Below are positions 22,605-31,184 of a stretch of DNA of 42,911 nt, one piece after another. The position numbers were made by a program, and so were the translations under genes. Numbering within the stretch: the first letter of the stretch is position 1; each line of letters begins with the position of its first letter. The notes beneath the pieces were generated by a model. The model did no database searches and was not told where the DNA came from. It was given only the letters and a program-made list of their open reading frames with translations. The stretch comes from Paracoccus yibinensis. Lineage in GTDB: Bacteria; Pseudomonadota; Alphaproteobacteria; Rhodobacterales; Rhodobacteraceae. Location: NCBI RefSeq assembly GCF_030846195.1, contig NZ_JAVCWH010000018.1:1-42911 (forward strand), read 5' to 3'.

Positions 22605-23250
22605 CGCAAATGCCTGCCTCGGAAATGGCATGGTGCTTGTGCCAGGGTCCGATGGAACCTTCCAATACAGAGAACAAAGTAACGGTTTTGCCCGCCACTA
22701 TGGCTCCGGTGGGCAACCGATAATCAGGGAAGCCGAACGTCAGGCTTCGCTTCCAGACAACTCAATGTCTTTCCTGGCCCAGCCGGAACCCAGTTTTCGA
22801 GCGCCACGGGCAGTCGCGGCAAGGCCAGAAGTCCTCAGTGCCATTGATCAAACAGCGATGCGCTACGGCGGTCATGCTGCTTTGCGCAAAGCTGGCATGT
22901 CCGTCACGGAATGGCGAAACTTCTACCGCGCCAATATTGAGATCGAGAGTGCCTACAATCCGAAAGCTCGCAGCCATGTGGGTGCTATCGGTCTTGGGCA
23001 ACTCATGCCCGCAACAGCGGCGACGCTCGGCGTAAACCCCCACGACATGCACCAGAACCTCGATGGTTCTGCCCGCTACCTGCTTTTTCTTCTCGATCGC
23101 TTCGGGACGAAGGAGCTGGCTCTGGCTGGCTACAACGCTGGTCCCGAGGCCGTTTCGCGCCACGGCGGTATCCCCCCTTACCGCGAAACCATTGGTCACG
23201 TCCGCAAGGTCATGGCCGTTTTTTCCCGACTGAACGGAGACACCCTATGA
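22552..23250 (+). CDS. virB1: VirB1-like lytic transglycosylase
   Basis: The frame starts with TTG behind AAGGAAAAGGG. This start is supported because it gives a complete signal peptide (SSRTAAILLIGGLTLSANA). The catalytic domain (about 125-225) has the SLT motif with Glu in IEIESAYNP, then SHVGAIGLGQLMPATAATLG and LALAGYNAGPEAV. It is a periplasmic muramidase that opens the peptidoglycan for the T4SS channel. It overlaps the upstream 113-aa gene and shares ATGA with virB2. A second transglycosylase occurs at 26419. Confidence 0.88.
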   Translation: MNSSRTAAILLIGGLTLSANACLGNGMVLVPGSDGTFQYREQSNGFARHYGSGGQPIIREAERQASLPDNSMSFLAQPEPSFRAPRAVAARPEVLSAIDQTAMRYGGHAALRKAGMSVTEWRNFYRANIEIESAYNPKARSHVGAIGLGQLMPATAATLGVNPHDMHQNLDGSARYLLFLLDRFGTKELALAGYNAGPEAVSRHGGIPPYRETIGHVRKVMAVFSRLNGDTL

Positions 23251-23564
23251 ACAACACCATGCCGATCTCGGCCTATAATCTGGCGCTTTGCGCGCTCCTG
23301 GCGGTCGGCCTTTTCATGTTGATGACTTCGCCCGCACTGGCGGCAGGCACGATCAACCTGAGTCCGATTACCAATATCCTGACCGGCATCGCCAACACCC
23401 TGACCGGACCGCTCGGCAAGGCTATGGCAACGCTTGCCGTGATCGGCATCGGTGCTGCCTGGCTGATGGGTTACGTCGATTTCCGCACCGTCATCTATGT
23501 CGTGGCGGGTATCGCCATCGTCGCCGGCGCGGCAACCATCGTTAACACCATGTGGGGCGCCTGA
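23247..23564 (+). CDS. virB2: VirB2 pilin
   Basis: The 105-residue protein has a long signal sequence (cleavage probably after TSPALA, near residue 32). It is followed by a short mature pilin with two hydrophobic helices (KAMATLAVIGIGAAWLMGYV and TVIYVVAGIAIVAGAATIV), the layout of VirB2/TrbC pilins. It builds the T-pilus. It overlaps the virB1 stop by ATGA and is followed after 4 bases by virB3. Confidence 0.92.
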   Translation: MNNTMPISAYNLALCALLAVGLFMLMTSPALAAGTINLSPITNILTGIANTLTGPLGKAMATLAVIGIGAAWLMGYVDFRTVIYVVAGIAIVAGAATIVNTMWGA

Positions 23565-23568
23565 TCCC

Positions 23569-23847
23569 ATGGTCAGACGGTCCCTGCTTTTCCTCGGTCT
23601 CATCCGCCCGCCTCGTCTCATGGGCTTGCCGATGTTCTATGCCGTGATCTGGATGGCAGGGTCCGTCCTGGCCTTTGTGTGGGCCGAGAGCTTCTGGACG
23701 CTTCTGCTCTCGGCCATTGCCTATCCGGCCTTCTGGCTGGCGGCGGAATGGGACCCTCATTTCTTCGATGTGGTCACTGTCGTCAGCCGTCAGACCCGCC
23801 GGACCAGAAACAAAGACCTCTGGGGTGCCGACAGCTATGAACCATAA
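23569..23847 (+). CDS. virB3: VirB3 inner-membrane T4SS protein
   Basis: The 92-residue protein starts at ATG 23569. It has the VirB3 pattern: a basic N-terminus with GLIRPPRLMGLPMFYAVIWM, two membrane segments (about 20-40 and 42-60), and a cytoplasmic tail ending RTRNKDLWGADSYEP. VirB3 works with the VirB4 ATPase. Its end overlaps the virB4 start by 11 bases, consistent with a coupled pair. Confidence 0.9.
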   Translation: MVRRSLLFLGLIRPPRLMGLPMFYAVIWMAGSVLAFVWAESFWTLLLSAIAYPAFWLAAEWDPHFFDVVTVVSRQTRRTRNKDLWGADSYEP

Positions 23848-26215
23848 TCCTCGGATCGGGCCTGCCGCCCTCGACGTGCTGCCTTCATGGGTGCGCAAGG
23901 AACAGTCGGTGGCCTCCATGCTGCCCTATGTGTCTCTGGTCGATGATCGAACCATCCGCACCAAGGGCAACGAGTTTTTCCAGTGCATCCGGGTCAGTGG
24001 GCTGAACAGCCTGACCGTGGCCGATGAGCTGCTGGATCGCGCCAAGGACATTTTTGCCAGCATCATCGCCCAGACCGGCGACAAGTTCGCCTACACGGTC
24101 CACAAGATTTCTCGGCGCATCGACACCAGCCTGCCGCCTGTGACGAGCGACAGCATGGCGGCGCAGATCGACCGGCGTTGGCAAGGCTATATGGGCCGCG
24201 CGAACCTGCGCGAACACACGATCACGATCACGGTCATCAAGCGGCCGGACGTGCTCTCGAAAATCCCGTTCAGCATCCAGAAATCACGCGCGCTTCTGGC
24301 GGGCCAGATCAGCGCCCAGGTGGCGCAACTGAGCGAGGTTGTCTCGTTTCTCTGCTCGGCCCTGTCCGGCATGGAGCCGCGCGTGCTGACGGGCGAAAGC
24401 GGCGAACTCCTTGGCTTTCTCGAAAGCATCAACACGGGCATCGAGGTTCCGACCTTTCACACGGCCCTCGACCGCACGATTGCGGAAACCGTCTCGAACA
24501 CCCGCGTCACCTTCAAGGGCGACAAGATCTATCTGAGCGGCGGCAGCCTGCCGGATCGGGTCGGCACCATCTATTCGATCAAGGAATATCCGCGCGAATC
24601 CTTCGTCACCATGTTTGATGAACTGGACCTGCCGGTTGATATGGTGGTCTCCAACTACTTCGTGCCGGTCAACAACAGCGTCATGGAAGAGCGGGTCGCC
24701 CGCGAATTGCGCCGCCGTGACGCGATCAACGACAGGGCCGAGAACCTGATCCTCGCCCTGCAGAACGGCCAGAACCGGCTGGCCTCGGGAGAGATCACCT
24801 TCGGGCAGCATCAGATGGCGGTCGCGGTTTATGCCGACAGCGAAGAAGAGCTTGGCCGCATCAGTTCGATGATCCGCAACATCGCCGTCACGGCGGGCGT
24901 GAAGCTGGTTTCGCAAGGCTATACCGCGCGGACGGTCTATTTCGGCCAGCATCCCTGCAACCGGGCCTTCCGCATCCGGGAGGGCGCGATCACCAACGAA
25001 CAGTTTGCCGACATGGCCGCGCTTCATCGCGCCGCCATGGGCAAGCCCGGCTCTCGGGTGCCCTGGGGCACCAACATCACATGGTTTCCAACCATCACGC
25101 GCAGCGCCTATCGCTTCAACTTCCACGAGGAAGGCGATCCGCAGAAAGAACCTTCCAACGGCCATACGCTTATCCTTGGCCGCATGGGATCGGGCAAATC
25201 GGTGCAGGCCGCGTTCCTGGCGGCACAGGCGCAGCGGGTCGGCGCTCGGGTCTTTGTCTTCGATTATCGCCGGGGCATGGAAATGGCCGTGCGCGCCCTT
25301 GGCGGCACCTATTCCGAACTGAAGGCGGGCGAGCGCACGGGCCTCAACCCGCTTTGGACGGAAACCGACACGGCCGGGCAGGAATGGCTGAGCGACTGGC
25401 TCATTCACCTGATGGAAAGCGGGCACAGCCCTCTTCAGCCTGAACAGTCCCGCGCGGTGCGTCATGCCGTGCGCCAGAACGCAGAGGTGCGCAATCCGCG
25501 ACTGCGGACCTGGAGCCAGTTTGCCCAACTGGTGGGTGCCACCCATGACGGGGGCGCGCTTGCCGACAGGATGAACGAATGGACCGCCGGACACCGCTTT
25601 GGCTGGATCTTCGGTCAGGAGGTCGAGGACAGCTTTTCCCTCGACGGTCAGTTTGTCGGCTTTGACCTGACCGACATTCTGGACACCGACAACCAGAAGG
25701 CCCGCATGGCTGTCCTGTCCTACATCTTCCGCCGCATCGAGCGGAAGATCGAGGACAAGCGCCCGACGATCATCATCATTGATGAAGCGTGGAAGGCTCT
25801 CGACAACAGCTATTTCGCGGGCCGGATCGAGAACTGGCTCGTCACAGCGCGAAAGCAAAACACCGTTGTCGTGATGATGACGCAGTTTGCGCACCAACTG
25901 AACGCCTCGGCGCATGGGCGCACGCTGCTGCAAGCCCTGCCCACGAAAATGCTGCTCCCGAACAAGGAGGCCAGTGTCAGCGATTATGACGGCCTCAGCC
26001 TCAACCAAAAAGAGCTGGAAATCCTCATGGGGGTGAACCCCGGCTCGCGCGTGGCGCTGCTGCGGTCCGATGACGGCTCGCATGTGATCGACACGGACCT
26101 TTCAGCCCTCGGCCCGCTCCTGACCATCCTCGGCGGCATGAAGGCCGGTGAGGCCCTTGTGGGGGCGGATTACCGAACCCGGCCTGATTTCTGGAAAGGA
26201 TTTGATAATGCGTAA
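23837..26215 (+). CDS. virB4: VirB4 ATPase
   Basis: The ATG at 23837, overlapping virB3, gives 792 residues, the normal VirB4 length. Walker A is GRMGSGKS (448-455). Walker B lies near residues 640-652 (RPTIIIIDEAWKAL). Other family stretches are VFDYRRGMEMAVRALGG and VVMMTQFAHQLNASAHG. VirB4 is the inner-membrane motor for pilus assembly and substrate transfer. The frame continues upstream into virB3 but not with VirB4-like sequence. It overlaps the following lipoprotein start by 8 bases. Confidence 0.96.
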   Translation: MNHNPRIGPAALDVLPSWVRKEQSVASMLPYVSLVDDRTIRTKGNEFFQCIRVSGLNSLTVADELLDRAKDIFASIIAQTGDKFAYTVHKISRRIDTSLPPVTSDSMAAQIDRRWQGYMGRANLREHTITITVIKRPDVLSKIPFSIQKSRALLAGQISAQVAQLSEVVSFLCSALSGMEPRVLTGESGELLGFLESINTGIEVPTFHTALDRTIAETVSNTRVTFKGDKIYLSGGSLPDRVGTIYSIKEYPRESFVTMFDELDLPVDMVVSNYFVPVNNSVMEERVARELRRRDAINDRAENLILALQNGQNRLASGEITFGQHQMAVAVYADSEEELGRISSMIRNIAVTAGVKLVSQGYTARTVYFGQHPCNRAFRIREGAITNEQFADMAALHRAAMGKPGSRVPWGTNITWFPTITRSAYRFNFHEEGDPQKEPSNGHTLILGRMGSGKSVQAAFLAAQAQRVGARVFVFDYRRGMEMAVRALGGTYSELKAGERTGLNPLWTETDTAGQEWLSDWLIHLMESGHSPLQPEQSRAVRHAVRQNAEVRNPRLRTWSQFAQLVGATHDGGALADRMNEWTAGHRFGWIFGQEVEDSFSLDGQFVGFDLTDILDTDNQKARMAVLSYIFRRIERKIEDKRPTIIIIDEAWKALDNSYFAGRIENWLVTARKQNTVVVMMTQFAHQLNASAHGRTLLQALPTKMLLPNKEASVSDYDGLSLNQKELEILMGVNPGSRVALLRSDDGSHVIDTDLSALGPLLTILGGMKAGEALVGADYRTRPDFWKGFDNA

Positions 26216-26432
26216 ACCTGTCCTCCTGGCGCTCCTTGGCTCTCTTGCCCTGTCGGCCTGCGCAGGCACGCAGTCACAGCCCATCAAAAGCAAATGCTTC
26301 ACTGCGCGGGGCGATCTGACCTGCGATCTGCGGCCCCTGCCTGAACTGTGGGGCGAGGCGCGGCAGGATGCCGTTCGCAAGGTCGGCTTTTATGAAAACG
26401 CGGTCGAGGACGGTCCTTATGCGCAGCCCTGA
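26208..26432 (+). CDS. Small T4SS lipoprotein (VirB7 position candidate)
   Basis: The ATG at 26208 overlaps the virB4 end and opens a lipoprotein signal, MRKPVLLALLGSLALSACAG, with the lipobox LSAC. The mature part is about 55 residues with two more Cys (KCFTARGDLTCDLRPL). Size and lipidation fit VirB7, which anchors VirB9 by disulfide and lipid in the outer membrane, although its place after virB4 differs from Agrobacterium. Sequence-level VirB7 identity cannot be confirmed by eye. It overlaps the next gene by 14 bases. Confidence 0.7.
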   Translation: MRKPVLLALLGSLALSACAGTQSQPIKSKCFTARGDLTCDLRPLPELWGEARQDAVRKVGFYENAVEDGPYAQP

Positions 26433-27567
26433 CCGGCTGTTTCCTTGGCCGTTGGCGGCAGCGTTGCCGCTGGTGGCGCTGATGCTGTCCAGCACGTCGC
26501 TGGCGCAGGGTGTTCCGGTCTTTGATCCGGTCAAGAATGCCAAGGAAGCCGAGATTACCGCGCAGATGGAAGCTGACCTGGCGCTGCAACGGCAGAAGGC
26601 GGAGGAAGCGCGCAAGAGGCTTGAGGCAGATCGCCAGCAGGTCGAGACCCTGGGTGATGTGACGGGCGGAATGATCCTGCCGGGTGGCGGCGCAGGGGCC
26701 GCTGCCATGATCGCGGACCTTGAAGCGGCCGGGGATGGAAAGCAGGCGGTCTATGCCACGGACAACAGCGCGGCGGCTGAGCAGCTTTTTGGCGAGGGTC
26801 GGGAAAACGTCGAGCAGATCATCATCCGCGCGGCCAGGGACACGCATCATCTTCAGAAAGCGGGCCTGTCGCTGATCCAGTGGCGGTGTTGGGTGCAGGC
26901 GATGATCTGGCAGGAAAGCCGCTTCAACCCTCATGCAGAGTCGCCGGTCGGGGCTTATGGCCTAACCCAGATCATGCCCGACACCGCCGGCGACCTGGGC
27001 ATCCGGTCCACCTATCGCTCCGACCCCTACATTCAGGCAGAGGGCGGCGCGCGCTATCTGGCGCAGCAACTCAATGCCTTTGACGGCGACATGATCCTGG
27101 CACTCGCGGCCTACAACGCGGGGGCGGGCAATGTCCGCAAGCATGGCGGCGTGCCGCCCTTCGCGGAAACCCGGAAATACGTCCAAGTCATCCCCGCCAA
27201 ATACCGCGAATATATGGCAAAGCTCGGGGCGGCAGACCAGATCGGCTCCATCGAGGCCTCCTATCTGGCGAATGCCGAGAAGGCGATGATCGGCGGTGCC
27301 GTCGCACAGTTTGCCGACGAGGCCGGGCAGGACATGGGCTTGGCAATGGCCCGGCTTGAAGAGGCCATGTCGCGGCTCGACAAGACGGAAAACGCGGCCG
27401 AGGCGATGGCTCTGAACAGCTTTGTGCGGGCGGAGTTTGCCCGGCTTCTGGTCATTCGGACCCGGCTGATCGCGACCCGTTGCAAGCCGCTTTCGGCCGA
27501 GGCGGTGGCTGCGGCGGCAGCCATTGCCCAGGAACGCAGATTTATGGATTTCCAAGGGAGGTTGTGA
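26419..27567 (+). CDS. Second lytic transglycosylase in the virB operon, coiled-coil fused
   Basis: The ATG at 26419 gives 382 residues: an N-terminal signal (LFPWPLAAALPLVALMLSST), a charged coiled coil (about 40-80, QMEADLALQRQKAEEARKRL), then an SLT domain. Its catalytic Glu is in MIWQESRFNPHAESPVGAYG, followed by LTQIMPDTAGDLGI and LALAAYNAGAGNVRKHGG. It ends AQERRFMDFQGRL, a tail similar to that of VirB5 and of the 171-aa protein. It is clearly distinct from the VirB1 at 22552. Its location just before virB5 suggests a structural role with the pilus tip or periplasmic channel. Confidence 0.85.
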   Translation: MRSPDRLFPWPLAAALPLVALMLSSTSLAQGVPVFDPVKNAKEAEITAQMEADLALQRQKAEEARKRLEADRQQVETLGDVTGGMILPGGGAGAAAMIADLEAAGDGKQAVYATDNSAAAEQLFGEGRENVEQIIIRAARDTHHLQKAGLSLIQWRCWVQAMIWQESRFNPHAESPVGAYGLTQIMPDTAGDLGIRSTYRSDPYIQAEGGARYLAQQLNAFDGDMILALAAYNAGAGNVRKHGGVPPFAETRKYVQVIPAKYREYMAKLGAADQIGSIEASYLANAEKAMIGGAVAQFADEAGQDMGLAMARLEEAMSRLDKTENAAEAMALNSFVRAEFARLLVIRTRLIATRCKPLSAEAVAAAAAIAQERRFMDFQGRL

Positions 27568-28361
27568 TGCGAAACACCATCACCAGTCTATTTCTCGGTG
27601 CAGGTTTGTGCGTGACCTCGACGCTGGCGGTCACGTCATCCGGTTTTGCCCAGGGCGTGCCGACCATCGACACGCAGTCGATCACCCAGCAGATCACGCA
27701 GATCAAGCGGATGCTCGAAGACTTCGGCATCCAGTCCGACATGCTGGATCACCTTGTCGATCAACTGGCGGAACTGCAAAGGCAGACGGCGGAGCTGGAG
27801 GGCATCTATGCCGTCCTGACCGGCAAGGCCGATATTCAGGGCCTTCTCATGGGCGGCGGCCTCGACACGGTTCTTGATCCCAAGATGACCAGCATCCTGC
27901 AAGCCGCTGGATCGGCAAGCACGGGCGATTGGTCGGGGGTATCCTCGGGCTATCGCACGGCGATCCAGACCAATGCCAAATCGACCATGACCAAGGCGGG
28001 CCTCGATCCTGCCCGCGTCGAGACCATGGGCAAGAGCGGCAGCGTGGCGGAAAAGCGGGCGGCGACACAGGCCACGACAGGGGCCTTGGTGGCGGCGACC
28101 GCCGATACCGCGCAGCGCGAAACCTCTGTCAGCCTTCAGCGCCTCGATACGCTTGTGGCCGAGATCCCGGAACAGACCGGCATCAAGGAGGCGATCGATC
28201 TCAACACCCGAATGATGGGCGAGGCGGTGAAGGAGCTGATCCTGAACAACCAGCTTCTCGCCATGCAGAGCTATGGGATGGGCATGTCGGATGTGTCGCA
28301 GGCGAGTGCCTGGGCGCAGGAACAGGAAATGCTCGACTTCCAAATCCCGGACCTGAGGTAA
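27567..28361 (+). CDS. virB5: VirB5-like minor pilin
   Basis: The 264-residue protein has a signal peptide (NTITSLFLGAGLCVTSTLAV ... FAQG) and a helical mature part (SITQQITQIKRMLEDFG, QLAELQRQTAELEGIYAVLT), as in VirB5/TraC. It ends AQEQEMLDFQIPDLR. Its start shares a base with the stop of the preceding transglycosylase (TGATG). VirB5 sits at the pilus tip and can act in recipient contact. Sequence divergence in this family makes the label rest on helical layout, length and position before virB8. Confidence 0.8.
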   Translation: MRNTITSLFLGAGLCVTSTLAVTSSGFAQGVPTIDTQSITQQITQIKRMLEDFGIQSDMLDHLVDQLAELQRQTAELEGIYAVLTGKADIQGLLMGGGLDTVLDPKMTSILQAAGSASTGDWSGVSSGYRTAIQTNAKSTMTKAGLDPARVETMGKSGSVAEKRAATQATTGALVAATADTAQRETSVSLQRLDTLVAEIPEQTGIKEAIDLNTRMMGEAVKELILNNQLLAMQSYGMGMSDVSQASAWAQEQEMLDFQIPDLR

Positions 28362-28367
28362 GGCCCG

Positions 28368-29069
28368 ATGTTCGATCTCAAGAAAAACAAAAAGGCGAAA
28401 GCCGCATCCGTCGCTCCGAAGATGGTCAGCGAAACGGAGGAAGAACTGATCTATGGCGAACGCCGCCGTGGCGCGTTCTGGCAGAAGTTCGGGATTGCCG
28501 GTTGGAGCTTTGGCGCCCTCGGTTGCCTCATGGCAGCCGTGGTCGCGGCCAGTCACGAAACCCCTGCCCCGGTCCTCGTGCCGTTTGATCCGTCGAGCGG
28601 CATGGCGCTGCCGACCGCGAACCTGCAAGCCATATCCCTCGATCACCGGGATGCGGTCGTTCAGTCGCTTGTCCATTCCTATGTGCGCGACCGCGAGACC
28701 TTCAATCAACTCGACAATGATGTGCGGGTCCGTTCGGTGATCGACCGTTCATCGGGCGCAGCCCTTGCCTCGATGCGCAGCCTTTGGTCCTCGGAAAACC
28801 CGGACTATCCCGAACGTAAATACGGAGCCCGCGCCCGGATGGATGTTGAGATCCTGTCGGTCACGCTGATTACCGAGGATCGCGCCCAGGTCCGGCTGCG
28901 CAAGCGCCTGGCCGATGATGGGGGCATCACCGAGGGCCTGTTCAGCGCCACCCTGGCCTTCCGCTACGAGACCACCGAGGCCCGGCCTCTCGATGAGGTT
29001 TGGACGAACCCCTTTGGCTTCAGTGTCTACGAATATGCCATCACGTCTGACCGGTTGGAGGTCCAATGA
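28368..29069 (+). CDS. virB8: VirB8 inner-membrane assembly factor
   Basis: The 233-residue protein has a cytoplasmic N-terminus, one membrane helix (about 42-62, GIAGWSFGALGCLMAAVVAA) and a periplasmic NTF2-like domain with HSYVRDRETFN, LWSSENPDYPERKYG and a C-terminal TEARPLDEVWTNPFGFSVYEY. This is the VirB8 layout. It nucleates the T4SS inner-membrane complex. It overlaps virB9 by ATGA. Confidence 0.92.
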   Translation: MFDLKKNKKAKAASVAPKMVSETEEELIYGERRRGAFWQKFGIAGWSFGALGCLMAAVVAASHETPAPVLVPFDPSSGMALPTANLQAISLDHRDAVVQSLVHSYVRDRETFNQLDNDVRVRSVIDRSSGAALASMRSLWSSENPDYPERKYGARARMDVEILSVTLITEDRAQVRLRKRLADDGGITEGLFSATLAFRYETTEARPLDEVWTNPFGFSVYEYAITSDRLEVQ

Positions 29070-29779
29070 AACGCGCTCTTGGTTTTGTTGCAGCCCTGGC
29101 TGCTGCCAGCATGGGTGTCTCCGCAGCTTGGGCTGAAGTCACGCCCCGCGCCGGAAATCTCGATGCCCGTGTCCGCTATGCCCAATGGGTCGATGGACAG
29201 GTTTACCGCATCCAGACGCAGATGGGCCGGGTCACGTCCGTAGAGTTTGGCCCGGATGAACAGATCACCTCTGTCATTGCGGGCGATACCGTCAGCTTCA
29301 ACTTTGACGCGGTGCCGGGCGGCAGTGCCTTCGTGATGAAGCCCACAACCAGCGGTGCTGCCACCAACATCAACGTCTATACCAACAAGCGGCAATATTA
29401 CTTCGAGGTCTCGGAGTCGTCCTCCGCGCAGTTCTCGGTGGTCCGCTTCACCTATCCGCGCGGCTCGGGCGGCACGACGCCTGCCAACCGGCAGATCGCC
29501 CGTGGGCCTGCCAATCATGACTATGGTGGAAACGTGGTGAACGGCACGACGCCCACGCAGGTCTGGGATGATGGTGCCTTCACCTACTTCAAGTTCCGCC
29601 GCAACGGCGAGCTGCCCGCGATCTTCAAGGTCACGGCCGGACAGGAAGTCACGGTCAACTCGCAGACCATGCCGGACGGGGTGGTGCGGGTGACAGGCAC
29701 AAGCCCCTTCTGGGTGCTGCGCTTGGGCAAGGTCGAGTCCACCGTGGGGATGATGAAAGCCGTGAGGTTGGTGAAATGA
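29066..29779 (+). CDS. virB9: VirB9 outer-membrane complex protein
   Basis: The 237-residue protein has a signal peptide (LGFVAALAAASMGVSAAWA), an N-terminal beta domain (VRYAQWVDGQVYRIQTQMGR) and the C-terminal domain characteristic of VirB9/TrbG: QVWDDGAFTYFKFRRNGELP followed by GVVRVTGTSPFWVLRLG. It forms the outer-membrane ring with VirB7 and VirB10. The start overlaps the virB8 stop and the end overlaps the virB10 start. Confidence 0.94.
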   Translation: MKRALGFVAALAAASMGVSAAWAEVTPRAGNLDARVRYAQWVDGQVYRIQTQMGRVTSVEFGPDEQITSVIAGDTVSFNFDAVPGGSAFVMKPTTSGAATNINVYTNKRQYYFEVSESSSAQFSVVRFTYPRGSGGTTPANRQIARGPANHDYGGNVVNGTTPTQVWDDGAFTYFKFRRNGELPAIFKVTAGQEVTVNSQTMPDGVVRVTGTSPFWVLRLGKVESTVGMMKAVRLVK

Positions 29780-31182
29780 GCGATGGGGCAAACAACGATC
29801 TTCGTCAGCGGCTCGCCTCCCTGAACGATCAGGAGGCCGGAACGGGTGGGACCGGACGGGCAGCCAAGCCCGGTGCGGCCAAGCTGGCCCTGGCTCTCGG
29901 CGGCGCAGCCGTTCTGGCCGGTGCGGTCTATGTTTATAGCCAACCGGAAGGCGAGACGGTTCTTCCCGTCAGGCAGGCTCAGGAGTTCCAGCCGGAAGGC
30001 AGCGGCTTTGGGGACATGGACCGGCCGCAGCGGGAGGAACCCGCACCTGAACCCGCAGCCGTGGTGGAGGCTGTGCCGGACCCGGTTCCCGCCCCCGACA
30101 ATTCGGAAGTGATCGAGTTGATCCGAAGCCTTCAGGCGCAAGTCGATGCCTTGTCCAAGCCCGCACCCGAGGCTGAAAGCCCGGCATCGGACGGCGAGAA
30201 CGAGGCCCTTGCCACCCTGCAGGGCGAGTTGGAGGAACTTCGCCAGCAAGCGGAAAACCGCGAGCGCGAGCTTCAGAACATGCTGAGCGACCGCGATTTG
30301 CAGATTGCTGGCCTGAACAATGAAATGGACATGCTGCGCCTGCAAGGCGGCGGGGGCTTCGTGCCGGGCAGCGACGATGATCTTTTGGCGCAGCGGCGGC
30401 AAGCTGCGGAAGAAGCCGCGCAACTGGAACAGCAGCGCCTGCAATCCTCGATGATCGCGATCGGCGGCGGCGATGGTCCCGGAGGTGCCATCGCGGAGGC
30501 CGCAGGCTTTGGTGATGCGGGTGCCGCGCAGCAGGCCGCGAAGCTCAGCGATGACGCTGCCTTTGTGCGCAATGCTGGACGCCCGGTGCAGGTGCAGCGC
30601 GCGGAAATCATCGTCAACCCGGCCAACACCGTCACGCAGGGCACGATGATCCAGGCGGTTCTGGAAACCGCCATCGACTCGACGCTTGAAGGCCCGATCC
30701 GGGGCGTGGTGACAACCGATGTGGTCAGCTATGACGGTTCGCGCATCCTCATTCCGCGTGGCTCAAAGCTGATCGGCAGCTATTCGGCGGATGTGGATAC
30801 CGGGCAGAACCGGCTTCTGGTCGCGTGGGAACGGATCATCATGCCCGACAACCAGTCGGTGCAGATCAGTTCCTTTGGCGGTGACGCGCTTGGCCGCTCG
30901 GGCACGACCGGCAAGGTCAACAGCCACTTCTTCAAGCGGTTCGGGGCAGCGGCGCTGATTTCCACGATCTCGGCCATTCCTTCGCTTCTGGAAGATGAAG
31001 ACAACGACGGAGGCGTGACGATCTCGACGGGCGGCTCGGACGCCGCAACGGGCGTGTCGGATGCTCTTGGCGGCGCAACGGACGCGGCCATTGGAAAATA
31101 CATCTCGATCCCGCCGACGATCACCGTGGCCCAGGGCACCCGCGTCACGGTGATGGTGGACCGCGACCTGGAGATATTCTGA
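29776..31182 (+). CDS. virB10: VirB10 channel protein
   Basis: This is a 468-residue protein. Its cytoplasmic N-terminus precedes a membrane helix (about 36-54, ALALGGAAVLAGAVYVYS). A Pro/Glu-rich and coiled-coil linker follows (about 60-215), and then the TrbI/VirB10 beta-barrel domain: GTMIQAVLETAIDSTLEGPI, SRILIPRGSKLIGSYSADVD and NSHFFKRFGAAAL. It spans both membranes and senses ATP energy from VirB4/B11/D4. It overlaps virB9 by ATGA; the next gene starts 2 bases later. Confidence 0.95.
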   Translation: MSDGANNDLRQRLASLNDQEAGTGGTGRAAKPGAAKLALALGGAAVLAGAVYVYSQPEGETVLPVRQAQEFQPEGSGFGDMDRPQREEPAPEPAAVVEAVPDPVPAPDNSEVIELIRSLQAQVDALSKPAPEAESPASDGENEALATLQGELEELRQQAENRERELQNMLSDRDLQIAGLNNEMDMLRLQGGGGFVPGSDDDLLAQRRQAAEEAAQLEQQRLQSSMIAIGGGDGPGGAIAEAAGFGDAGAAQQAAKLSDDAAFVRNAGRPVQVQRAEIIVNPANTVTQGTMIQAVLETAIDSTLEGPIRGVVTTDVVSYDGSRILIPRGSKLIGSYSADVDTGQNRLLVAWERIIMPDNQSVQISSFGGDALGRSGTTGKVNSHFFKRFGAAALISTISAIPSLLEDEDNDGGVTISTGGSDAATGVSDALGGATDAAIGKYISIPPTITVAQGTRVTVMVDRDLEIF

Positions 31183-31184
31183 GC

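Noticed and set aside
24284..26083. A 599-codon open frame antisense to virB4
   Set aside because: Shadow of the VirB4 coding strand, which has Walker motifs and correct operon overlaps.
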